Shown one piece after another: positions 45,740 through 56,145 of a stretch of 64,000 nt of DNA; the stretch's first letter is position 1, and every line of letters begins with the position of its first letter. This DNA is from Prostheceraeus crozeri (lineage: Eukaryota; Platyhelminthes; Polycladida; Euryleptidae). The notes below the pieces were generated by a model. That model was not told the origin of the DNA, searched no databases, and saw only the letters and a program-made list of their open reading frames with translations. The translations under genes were made by a program, and so were the position numbers. The DNA is taken from assembly GCA_907163375.1 (NCBI GenBank), contig CAJQUW010009011.1:310001-374000 (forward strand), read 5' to 3'.

Positions 45740-47020
45740 ATGGAGTGTAAAACTTCAGGCTTTTGTTTGTTTGATCAACAAGCAATACAGACAGATATTC
45801 TTAGTTCAAGTATTGTAGATTATCATCCTCGTACAGCTGAGAATACTGGTCCTATTGAATTTTTTATTCCTGGCGCTAGCAATGACTACATTGATTTGAG
45901 TTATGCGATGGTTGATGTGAGGTTTAGAATTCAGCAAGAAGATGGAACTAAAATTGAAGATGCACATAAAGTTGGTCTGAGCAATTTACCGCTGGCTACA
46001 TTATTTTGCGATGTTTCTCTAACTATTGGAGAGCAAAAGGTGGAAGGTGGTCAAAGTGATTATCACTATAGAGCATATTTGAATGCTCTATCACAGTTTC
46101 ATCCAGCAGCTCACAACAGTCATATGGAAGCAATGGGATGGTATAGAGATCAAGCAGCACTATTTGATAGTGAGACAAGCACTGGTTTTGTAAAACGATC
46201 TGCTTTGATTAAAGATGGTAAAGTATGTCAGCTATATGGTCCACTTAATTTAGACTTCTTCAGACAATCAAAATTCTTACTCTGTAATACCAGTGTGTGA
46301 CTCAAACTTACATTGAATAAGCCTGAATTTTTGTTGAATGCATTTGCTTCAGTTGTGAAATTTGAAATTCATGTGGAAGATATTACAGTTTACAGTACAT
46401 TCGTCGAGTGGTGGTTAATCCAGTTGTAATTAGAGAGCATGCTGAGGGTCTTAACCGCAACAATGCCATTTATCCCATTCAACATACAAAGCTTCTTACA
46501 TTACTATTCCTAAAGGTCAAAAGAGTTGTATGAAAGATGGTGTCTTTCCATCGGAAGCGCCAAAGCTCCTCATGGTAGCAATGGTTGAAAATGATGCATT
46601 CAATGGTAATGTCAAGAAGAATCCTTTCAACTTCAAGCACAACAATGTAAGTGAAATTGCTTTGCGTGTAAATGGTGTTAGTCATACTGGTCCACCCTAT
46701 AAACCAGATTTTACTTCTTATCAATTTCTGCGTAGTTATGTTGATTATATGAATGTCTTTGGCTTTTACAACACAGACGATACCAACGGACTCACAACGT
46801 AAGAGTTTAAGAATGGATATACTATTTATGCATTTGATTTGACTGCCGACAGTGATATTAGTGCACCTTATCGTCAAGCTAACGTTCCTCATAATATGCG
46901 CTTGGATCTGGAGTTCAGAACAACGCTAACGGAGACGATCAACGTATTAATTTATGCAGTCTTTGATTCAAGTATTGAAATAACTAAGCATCGTGACGTG
47001 ATTCTTCACTATAATCGCTA
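45740..47020 (+). pseudogene. Polinton major capsid protein (double jelly-roll, F54H12.2-like)
   Basis: It is recognisable by ENTGPIEFFIPGASNDYIDL, then LPLATLFCDVSLTIGEQKV, YHYRAYLNALSQF and KDGKVCQLYGPLNLDFFRQS. Further on come MVAMVENDAFNGNVKKNPFN and, near the end, GYTIYAFDLTADSD. These blocks characterise the 'uncharacterized protein F54H12.2-like' family, interpreted as the Polinton double-jelly-roll capsid protein that would build an icosahedral shell. It is followed immediately by the protease ORF, with no spacer. The gene is broken. Confidence 0.85.
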
Positions 47021-47452
47021 ATGGGTTGGTTGAATGCTGACAATATTAGGACTAAAGTGCAACGTAATGCAGATGAAGCTACTTTGAAAGCTTTTGATAA
47101 TGTCTATTCGCTAGATACCTTGCCGACTACAGTAAAACAATATTCCCTCTTCATTGTATTGAACACTCATTCACAGAATTTAGAAGGTGAGCATTGGAAA
47201 GCTATCTTTATTGGAAAAGACAGACGTGGTGAACTATTTGACTCTCTTGCTCAACCTCCGAATATACCAACACAGCAGTTGTTGAGAAAACATACTCGTC
47301 AATATCATCAAAATGAGAGCATACTGCAACATCCACTCTCATCAACTTGTGTTGCTTTCGTATTGTACTTCATTTTAAAACGTTTACATGTACACCAATT
47401 TAAATCCGTTATTCAAAAGTTTTCATGTATGAAATCCGAAATGAAGATGTAA
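47021..47452 (+). CDS. Polinton cysteine protease (adenain/Ulp1-like)
   Basis: A 143-aa protein starting MGWLNADNIRTK directly after the capsid stop. The catalytic neighbourhood is visible as LEGEHWKAIFIGKD (His), ELFDSLAQPP (the acidic/Asn region) and HPLSSTCVAFVLYFILKR (the nucleophile Cys). This fits the C48/adenain family that processes virion precursors in adenoviruses and is a standard Polinton gene. It is one of the few element genes whose ORF looks close to whole. The C-terminal end (SFKSVIQ-like) is shorter than in many relatives. Confidence 0.8.
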   Translation: MGWLNADNIRTKVQRNADEATLKAFDNVYSLDTLPTTVKQYSLFIVLNTHSQNLEGEHWKAIFIGKDRRGELFDSLAQPPNIPTQQLLRKHTRQYHQNESILQHPLSSTCVAFVLYFILKRLHVHQFKSVIQKFSCMKSEMKM

Positions 47453-47598
47453 TCCATCTTCTAATGAAAAGATCATAGACATCGAACAACAACAACTAGG
47501 TCCCTTAATGATTGATGTTCGATGTCTGTGGAAAAGATGATTTGTATGTTCTATAATGATTTGAAATAAAAAACATCATGTTGGAATTAGAATTGTTT

Positions 47599-48090
47599 TT
47601 ATTCTACAATCCGTTGGTTATGTACATACTCGATTAGATAGTCTAGGATCGTATCTGCTTGCATTTCAGATTTCAGTCCAGTGGTGATAACTTTACTATT
47701 ATGAAAGACTGCAACATGTACAGGAAACCAATAGCTAATGAGAGCCACAGGAAAAAGTTCTGGTTCACAACACAAATTGAAACTGCTGGTATGAATCTTC
47801 AAAAACGATGCAGCTTCACTCAATTGAGTAGATATCACCATGTTGTCCACAGTGAGATTCGACATCACACACTTCTCCCTCTTCCATATCCGTCGTAGTA
47901 GTATCTGTAGCTCTAAGCGCATTAACTGCGCTGATGAATGAGAAGGGGCGCCGAGAATCTGTACAGTTCCATTTGGGAAGAGTTCAAGATTCCATAAATT
48001 GCTCATCTTCAACGGTAAAGTTTGCGGTCGACCCAGATAATACTTGCTGTTTGGAATTTGTTTATGTATTGTTGCGAGGTCGATTTTGGT
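47599..48090 (-). pseudogene. TBP-like (TATA-box-binding protein saddle) ORF within the Polinton
   Basis: The 208-aa minus-strand frame (48,225-47,599) resembles the TBP core. Residues 81-92 (ELFPNGTVQILG) correspond to TBP ALIFSSGKMVCTG. NMVISTQLSEAASFL corresponds to the start of TBP repeat 2 (QNMVGSCDV). EPELFP (134-139) is the same as in TBP, and VAVFHNSKVITTGLKSE (151-167) corresponds to LLIFVSGKVVLTGAKVR. Three phenylalanines (83, 138, 154) fall where TBP's DNA-kinking phenylalanines lie; YY (62-63) lies where the fourth is expected. Residues 1-45 are read from the inserted element at 48,091. The fold call rests on eye alignment only. Confidence 0.62.
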
Positions 48091-48626
48091 TGTTGTTGTT
48101 GTTGTTCTACCCGGCTCCGTCCAGCGGATAGGAGGCTTCGTATCGAGAAAATACGAAGCGACACACCCAGTAAGCATATTAATGCCTATTGCTGGCGAGG
48201 AGTGCCCCGGGGAAGAGATGGCCATTCCGATACCACCGCGGTGCTAGCATACACAAGCCAAAGCTATTCACACAGGGTGAACAACATTGACCGGGGGAGG
48301 AAGCAACCCCAATGGTCCCACCCAACACCTTGCCTCCGAATAGGGTGGCGGCCATCGCTGAGGAGACTTTGGAAAGGCATAGCCAGATGTTCCACAGGGG
48401 AGGAAGCTCAAAGAGCTTTTCTGCATATCCTAAAAGCTAAGATTCGCCTGTCAGGATCCCCCGCAACATGAACTTAGAATAGCCACAGAGAAAAGGCAAT
48501 AAGAAAAAGACATCAAACTGCCAACACCAGAGCAGCAGTGGCAGAAGGCCCCTTTAAGTCGCCTCTTACGTCACGCAGAGGAACGTCGGTCCTATTCTTT
48601 TCAGTCCCGGGAACCGCAGTCCCGGG
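48091..48626 (-). mobile_element. SINE-like retroinsert with (AAC)n tail
   Basis: It is flanked by the 9-bp direct repeat GATTTTGGT (48,082-48,090 and 48,627-48,635). Read on the minus strand it begins with the palindrome-rich CCCCGGGACTGCGGTTCCCG and ends in AACAACAACAAC just before the repeat, as expected of a target-primed retroinsert. It is about 536 bp, GC-richer than its surroundings and without an ORF of known type. It could be a SINE or the 3' part of a LINE. It interrupts the TBP-like gene. Confidence 0.7.
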
Positions 48627-49025
48627 GATTTTGGTATAGAGTCTGATGTGTCGGAGAATGTTGACGATGGTGTAGCGTTGACGTCTCATGATGAAGAAAT
48701 GAGTAAATAGAGCGATGTATCTTCCTTTTATACTTTTTCTAACTACCTTGATAAAATGTGAAGCCGATAGAAAGTTGTGAATGATAGGTTTGAATTCGCT
48801 GTTAAGTCGCAACCATATGCGATTTCCTATGCGTGAATGTTTTTTCATATAGAAGTATTTCAAGTCCTTCATAATATAATTTGGAGACTGAAAATGTCGA
48901 TATGATAAAGCCAATACTCTTCTCACATTTCCAGCACAATCTTCTAAACATACGTTTCGTTCATGATCAATCTCAATATATTGTAGGAAATCCAATTTCC
49001 AAGTCTTCATGATGGAGTGTGACAT
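48627..49025 (-). pseudogene. Polinton minus-strand ORF preceding the TBP-like region
   Basis: The frame starts MSHSIMKTWKLDFLQYIEID at 49,025 and runs to the inserted element. Other text includes FQSPNYIMKDLKYFYMKKHS and FKPIIHNFLSASHFIKVVRK. No family is known to me. It has the same direction and frame run as the TBP-like region on the other side of the insertion, so it may be the front of that gene or a separate one that overlaps it. A diverged duplicate follows at 49.04-49.44 kb. Confidence 0.45.
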
Positions 49026-49039
49026 TGTGTTGAAGATGG

Positions 49040-49440
49040 TGTCTGATTAAGATTTGCGTAGGAATGTGATGAACTCGCGACGAATGAATGACATAATGGA
49101 GCGATGTATACATTTTTTATTCTTTTCCCAATTGCATTTGCGAAGTGAGAAATAGATGGAGAGATGAGAATGATAGATTTGAATTTCATTTCTGTGATGT
49201 TAAAGCTAAACTTCATTACCCAAGGAGATGAATTTCAACGTTTAAAGTATTTCAAATCCCTCATGATATCATCAAGATTGAAAAATTGTCGTCATGTTAA
49301 TGTAATTCCTTTCGATGTATTTCCTCAAGAATTCTTGAAATGAACGTTTCTATCGCGATCAACTTTGATATCCAAAAGGACTTTCCAAAATCCAAGTCTT
49401 CGTGATGTTGTGCAAATTGGCAATGTATAGATCACCGAAA
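49040..49440 (-). pseudogene. Diverged tandem duplicate of the preceding ORF
   Basis: DNA blocks align in order with 48.77-49.03 kb: GTATTTCAAATCCCTCAT against GTATTTCAAGTCCTTCAT; GATTGAAAAATTGTCG against GACTGAAAATGTCG; and ATCCAAGTCTTCGTGATG against TTCCAAGTCTTCATGATG. A tandem duplication of the gene front is inferred, with strong later decay. Confidence 0.5.
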
Positions 49441-49446
49441 TGAAAA

Positions 49447-50705
49447 TGTCATTCTATCATGTTTTGCCTAGCAATGTAGCAACAAATAGATTTGTTGGTA
49501 ATCGAGCTGCTACCTATTCTACTCCCGATGATAATACACAACAGTTGAATGGAAAGTGGGAAGTAGGCGTCACTCAACTCGTTCACAGTCACTGTGTCTA
49601 GGCCTATACTTTTGATCATGAAGTGATGACTATTAATATGAGATGTACAGATGCCCATCAGTGTGAAGATGGATGTCGACTTTGCATTCCGCAATGGCCG
49701 AAGAAAGATTTCTTAACATGTAAAAAATTCGTATTTGATTTCCAGAATAAAGTATGTAGACACATTGTCGATTTTACTCCCCACAATGAGGAACATGAAT
49801 ATATGCATCATGCAGTTGATAAAGATTGGATTGTTGCTTTGAGTCCAAGTTTAAGAAATGATTTAGGTTACTTTGCTAGCGGCTTGACAAGCTATGATAA
49901 TTATAAAGCTAATTACTATCCAAGAGGTTGTAAAAATTTAAATTATAAAGAGAAAGCCTATTATGTGAATCTTATTCCGAAAAATGAAAAGACATTGGTG
50001 AAGTAGGTTGTGATTAAGGCAAGAAAGACGAGCATGACTCCTGAAGCATTATTGAAGAAATTCAATTATCTCCTTCGAGTAGATGGTGAACAAGTGGCAA
50101 CATTAACTTACAACAAATTGTCTAATCATATCGTAATCAGTAAACCAAATGATGATGATCTAGTATTGGTTTGTTCAGAAGATTTTCATCAGTTCTTGCG
50201 ACATCGTTCTGCAGCTCTTCATGGAAAATCTGATATGAGCTATCTGGGATGTAATAGCTCAAATCAATTTGATACAGAATGGATCGTATCTTTATACAGA
50301 GATCCTTTAGGTGGTATCTTACATAAAACAAAAGTGTTGACACCTCACATTATCACTTCAGTGAAATTAGCTATAATTTATTTGAATGAAGTGATTAATG
50401 AACAACACTTTTCTGAAAAAGAAGGTGTTCTGTCTCTTAGTGTAAGTGGGAAAAATATTGACCTGATTATGGACAATACCCCAATGGACATTTTGGGATT
50501 TGATCAAAATACTTATAAAAGTGGCACTGTAACAAAATCTAGCGCGAGCATATCGCTATCGCGTCGTATTAACTATTTTCAGATATATTCCCATATTGGT
50601 GAAGATGTACGTGTGGGAGATGTTGAAGCTTCACTTCTAGCAATGATGCCTTACCAACCAAAAAGCTGCAGCATTCTATCTGATCATACTTTTAAGAAAG
50701 TGTAA
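49447..50705 (+). pseudogene. Polinton PY-like protein, first copy
   Basis: The start reads MSFYHVLPSNVATNRF, then TQQLNGKWEVGVTQLVHSH, the usual N-terminus of Polinton PY proteins ('LPSNAS...F...L.G.WEVGL..I.YP'). Later blocks include NMRCTDAHQCEDGCRLCIPQ and an open 231-aa part with KNIDLIMDNTPMDILGF and YFQIYSHIGEDVRVGDVEAS, the family's C-terminal domain. PY is thought to be a virion component, possibly a penton or attachment protein. It is followed by a second, different copy. The gene is broken. Confidence 0.65.
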
Positions 50706-50899
50706 TATACAAACTTGAAATCAAACTATATTCCACAAATTGATATTGCAATTTATGACGATGCTGGTACGTTGATTCCTTTTCTTAAAGATGCTGTGAC
50801 AAGTATCCCACTCCATTTCCGAATGAAGAATTAATGCAAAAGTGTGGAAATACATTTTTCCAATGTGAATGATATGGAAAGTGAAGATAAGGATTCGTT

Positions 50900-52380
50900 T
50901 CTAATTTAATTATCCAGTAATGCTTCTATGAATAAATTTCCCAATGATAAACCATCAGACTATCGAGTAGAATTAAATCGTCTATTACTTCTAGAAGGTG
51001 AATGGGAAGTAGGTGTTTCCAGCATTTGTTATGATAGTAATATTCAGAATGTGAATGAATTGGAAGAAATGATATTGACTCCTCGCACCCATGATTGAAT
51101 AACGATGAATAATACATTCATGTTTCCATACAATTTAACATCAGATGGAAAGTGGAATTATGAATGGAATCAGTTAGAATCAGCTTATTATGGATCATCA
51201 GATGAAGATAAAATCATTAAGGCATTCAATAGTGGTAATGCTCCTATTATGAAAAATGAGGGTCAGAAAGTTTATGACTTTACTATCTATGAATGACACG
51301 GGAGACATTTATATCGTTTTCACTCTTTTACTAAAGGTCCTACATTGAGGGTGGATAATAAATACTATCCATATCTCGGTCTTGGACACAGTCTGTATCT
51401 TACATCAATGGCTATTGCAAATGTTGCAAAAATTTATTCAAACCGAATAAATAAATATCATTATAAATTTAAATTATTTGATGAAGATGTTGTAGAATGT
51501 GAAGAACGCATCATTTTGAAAAAGCGTGGTGTCAAGCCTTTGTCACTTATTGAGTTAGTAAAACGATGGAATGAAACTGTGGGTAAGAAGTATGGAAAGA
51601 AAGTCATGGGTCGGAAGGATAAGCTGGTTATTCAGAAATATGACAAGCTTAATTTTTATTTCTCTCCAACCTTGTGTCATTTTGTAAGACATGTATCGCC
51701 TATTATTGGAAGCGGTATGGTTTATGCTTCTCATGAATATCACACTAAAGCTGATTCGGTTAATGATGAATGGTGGGTGGACATCAATGGTGATCGCATC
51801 AAGAAAATTAACCAATCTTATCAAGAAACTAAAGTTAGTATCGATGCAATGCCGCGTCCATATAATACAGCTGAAAACTTTATTTATGTAATAAATCCAT
51901 ATATACAACATAAGTTGAAGCAAGTGTTGAAAAGTAAATTCGATGCAAAGACACATCACATTTCGTTTTCAATTGAAAATCAAAGTGCTGTTCTGAAGCT
52001 GGGTGATGACATTCAATGTCAATTGAGTAAAAATTTGAAAAAACTCTTTGGTTTTTCATTGCTACAAGATAAGTTTTCTACTTCATACACGATTGGTGTA
52101 GGAGCACCAATGACATTTGATAAACATGAACAACATCTCTACATTCAAAGTGATCTGATTTCACCTATTTCTGTTGGTGAGAAAAAAGAATACATTTTAC
52201 GTGATTTCATTCAAGATAAAGACGCTTCATATGGAATCGTTGAAAAGATGTTCAAACCTATTTTCTACCATCCTGTTATCAAACAAACTATCCGGTCTAT
52301 TTCTCTCAAAACTACAAATGGTTTACATGAGTGAATCTATGTGGAAGATACTAGATCCCTCATAACTTTAGTGTTTCGGA
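50900..52380 (+). pseudogene. Polinton PY-like protein, second copy
   Basis: It repeats the PY plan: a LLLEGEWEVGVSSICYDSN N-terminal block, a middle region, and a 329-aa open part ending HLYIQSDLISPISVGEKKEY, YHPVIKQTIRSISLKTTNG. Sequence identity to the first copy is low, so the duplication is old or the two proteins have different roles, for example two capsid-associated proteins. It is the last plus-strand gene before the convergent polymerase gene. The gene is broken. Confidence 0.62.
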
Positions 52381-52639
52381 AAACAAAGTGAAGTCATTGT
52401 AAAATTTTATTGAAATAGAAAGATATGCATGAGAAAATGTTTTGAAGAAGCGTTGACAAAGTGGGAAAGTTTTTTCATAGATATATTGGGAGGTTCACTC
52501 AGGTGACTGTAGACATATATTCACAAGGAAGTGCGATCTAACGCGATACATAAAACAACAATCAATGTCAACAAAAGCATCATCAGAATACTGATTTGAG
52601 ACTGAATCTATTTACACATCTCCTGAATGTGGTAGTGTG

Positions 52640-53911
52640 AGTTTCATTCTTTTGGATAGTGATATGTTTGTGTCAGGATGTCCATGTGGAAGAGATATGT
52701 TATGTCCTATCCAACAACTCGTATCCTCCCACGCTGAAAGTGCTCGCTTTCTAAATGTATGAGTTTTTCCTCATGCGTCTTTGATTTTAAGATGGTCATG
52801 TTTACCAACGTTACACATTTATTTTTAAAGGCCTCCTTATAGACCCTATGTTTCAAATTTACAACAATCGAATTAGATATGCATTTGCGCGCTAAATGCT
52901 GTCACTGGAGTCTTTTGGTTTCATAGAATACATTTTAGGACGAAGAAGAATCATTTCCTTAATTTCCTCTTTAAAGCATCCTAATTTTGCTTTATTTTTA
53001 GTAGAGTATAGTGGTTGATCTGTAGAATAATTTGATGTATCAAAATGTTTTTCTAAAGATTTTCCTACTTCATTGAAATTTAACTCTTTCTGAGCAGCGA
53101 TGCTCAAAAAGAAACTGTCTGTATCACCGCCCAGCAAACGCACATCTTCAATTAGAGAGCATGGTTTTAATATTCTATAGAAGAGTTGTTGCATTTCAAG
53201 CTTGGAATAATCTAATACAGCTTGTCCAATGTAGATGGGCTTGCACAACTCTACTTCTGATTTCATCATTTTAACACCAACTAACTCATCATCTATAATA
53301 TCTCTATCAATAAAGAAAGGAGATGTCGCTAACTTTTGAAATTTATCATCATGACTCACAAGTCTACAGTTCATACGTTTTCTAGCGTCTTCCATCGTCT
53401 TACCAAAAAGACTATTATTCTTGTATTTATAGAAATCCTTTTCAAAATTATTTTGGGCTAGTGCACGTTTCTGCCTGTTACTATGAATATATAAGGTTTC
53501 AGAAAGGCTTTCTGTCTAAATTTGATAATGCGGTGAAGTGTTTTTAAAATCATGCCCATTTCTAAGTAAACTTTTAGGATGGAGAAGTGGACTAAATAAT
53601 TTTCTTTATCAAATTGAATAAGCAAAAGTTCACGGCAAGGCTTATACTTGGGCTGTCCGCTCCCTTCTAAATCTTTATGAAATAGTTTCATAAAGTTCGA
53701 AAACATATCTTCAGTCACTTCACCTGATTCGGGTGCAAGTGGAAAATCCACAGTTTTATTTTTAATACTATTTGGATAGATAAGATCTATCTCAAAATAA
53801 TATCCGCAATGATCATCATCTGGAATAGCTAGTATGTCTGAAGGGTTGGAGAGATGCTGAATTTCACTATCATCCAACCAGCTAAACTCAGAGTGAGGTA
53901 GAGGTTTGGAC
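52640..53911 (-). pseudogene. Polinton DNA polymerase B, C-terminal part
   Basis: Minus-strand blocks include DDDHCGYYFEIDLIYPNSIK and LAPESGEV (start of the palm), KTMEDARKRMNCRLVSHDDK-type text at 53.4 kb, CKPIYIGQAVLDYSKLEM, and the catalytic LLGGDTDSFFLSI with the DTD motif. The segment IKEMILLRPKMYSMKPKD near 52.9 kb is the usual 'ALRPKMYS' block. Similarity to the thumb continues to about 52.65 kb. This is the protein-primed replicative polymerase that would copy the element's DNA. It is separated from the middle part by a 4.08-kb insertion. The gene is broken. Confidence 0.82.
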
Positions 53912-54748
53912 CAAAGTAAGTATATAAGGGAAGTATGGAATCAATGGTTGATTTGTGGTGACAGCTATGATATTACTTTTTCGCCAGCTCTTATAAGCAG
54001 TTTTATTTGATATCGCAATTGACAACAGAATAGTATTGAAATATTGAATGGAAGGGACTGAATAGCTATGCCAAAACTATGAAGTAGTGAAAAATTACAT
54101 AGTTATCCGCAGACATCTGGAAGACAAAAACATGAGATGAAGATCCATTTCTATGGTTAAAATACTAGATTCGATTTGGCATAGAAATTAATTGATTATT
54201 AAGGTACTTAATAGAAGACTGCAGACCACTCTATACGATTTAAGGAGGGGACTTTTGATGCATTCATGTACTGTGTATACACGTGTTTACAAACTTTTGC
54301 CCACTGAACATCTGAAAATCTTTGTATCGAATCTAAAAATACTTCATTTTCTTATTGATAACCAGTTGTACATACATTCATTGATCAGTTTTAGATTTCC
54401 ATTCATGAATGTATGTTGGAAACATGATGGACCTTACCTACATTATATACTATTTTAGTCCTATTTTTTTCATATGATTCTGAAAAGATCCTAGGTGAAA
54501 TTAAATAATTTTTTATTGACATCCTAACATCTCATTTTCTTCTTACATCAGAGTATTCCCTTGTATTTCCTTCTATGATCAATAGCAGTATTTGATGATC
54601 CGTGTTTAGATAACAATTGATGAAGAAATAGTCAAATTCTGAAATGTTGTCACTAAATTATTGATGTATCACGTAAATGACTGTTTTTGTTAGTGATGAA
54701 AATAATGAGAAATGATGAATGACGCTGCAGCCTTAAGCTGCAGATACT

Positions 54749-54789
54749 TTGTATTAATTGCATTCGAGTATATTGAGCAATTAATACAA
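54749..54789. repeat. 13-bp-stem hairpin
   Basis: TTGTATTAATTGC and GCAATTAATACAA are exact complements around a 15-bp loop, inside the 4.08-kb insertion. Confidence 0.6.
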
Positions 54790-56052
54790 TAGCTCCTCGG
54801 CTTTCGGCAAATCACTGAAAAGTAAAATTATATTCACAACAGAAAAAGGAAGGCAACACGAAACATTCAGATGCAGATGAAAACATTTGTGACGCAGATT
54901 TGATTCCATCGGTTGGAACATCCGATTGGCTGCATCAATTCACAAAAGACCTTCAACGGAAATTTGTATTATAAAGCTATATAGAATGAACCACAAAACG
55001 TTTCACTTTTGGTTTGATCACTAATGCCAATCAAATTTCGAGTGCTGATCATTCAAGTTTTTGTCTAGACGTTGCGAATAATTATCAATCAATTCCACCG
55101 TACATGTTCATCTGACATCGGTATTAAGCATTTCAAAGTGCAGGATAGACTACTGAGTACTGATTGCCTCATACTACTTCACGATGTTGCTTCACAAAAA
55201 TGCACATATATAGGGCTGATCAAAAGTAACTTCCTAATGCAATATTTCAATTATACTTCAATACTCCAAGAAAGTAATGGACATAAATAGCATTTTTTCA
55301 TGACGGAAATTTACTGGGCATTCAAATTCATGACAAATTATTTTTGGCCGCAAAATCTCTCAGAAATTTTATTATTTCGCTGTGAAAACCCCGCTATTGC
55401 TCATCTTGCCAATATGTAGGCTATCTTTATTTTAACAAATTAAATTTCACCTATAGGCCTACTAATAATTGCTTCAGCATGACTTCGAAAATTTTCGGTG
55501 CGAGCAGGTGAGTACAGAGCACACCCATAAAAAATCATTGTTTTTATGTAGCTAAAATAATGAAATAAACGTAGCGTAGTTATTTTGGACATTTTCAAAT
55601 CATGATAAATATAAATTGCGGTTGAAGAAACAGCTTTTCTCAATCGATCAAAATTTGATTATTAAGCTTCTGTTTAAGGCTTAAATAAAAAATATTGCAA
55701 CAAATGTGTCAGACTCATCACAATACAAGTTTGTAGGTATTCGATTCTTCTAACGGCCGATACAGTACAATCAATTGTGATGTAATCAACTAGATCTGTA
55801 TGTCATAACTGCCACAAATTGGTTGCCTACCACTGACATAAGTCATCATGCCATAGTGGCTATCATTGAGCAAATAAAAAGATTTCTTACCAACAACGGT
55901 CGCCCTAGTTTACCGTATGTCAAAAAAGGTTCATTCGAATAACTACGCAAAGGAATCAATGCCCGCTTTAACATTTTGAATATGCCTACTTCTACAGATT
56001 AAACAAGTGCATCGATTTGCACTTTCTGATATGCCTACCACTGTTCTCAAAC

Positions 56053-56145
56053 CAGGGATGCGGAGTCGGAGTCCTATCAAAAGCCGGAGTCCTATCAACC
56101 CCCGGAGTCGGAGTCCTATCAAAATGATAGGACTCCGCATCCCTG
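56053..56145. mobile_element. Tiny hAT MITE (93 bp) built of GGAGTCCTATCAA repeats
   Basis: It starts CAGGGATGCGGAGTC and ends GACTCCGCATCCCTG, a perfect 15-bp TIR, and is flanked on both sides by the 8-bp repeat TCTCAAAC (56,045-56,052 and 56,146-56,153). The interior is three imperfect repeats of CGGAGTCCTATCAA. It has no coding capacity. CAGGGATGCGGAGTC is a known style of hAT terminus. Confidence 0.88.

Noticed and set aside
48022-48471. 149-aa plus-strand ORF at the SINE-like insert
   Set aside because: It runs across the insert border and the (GTT)n run; it is composition-driven and lacks a domain.
51555-51959. 134-aa minus-strand ORF inside the second PY-like gene
   Set aside because: It is antisense shadow of a long open plus-strand coding region.
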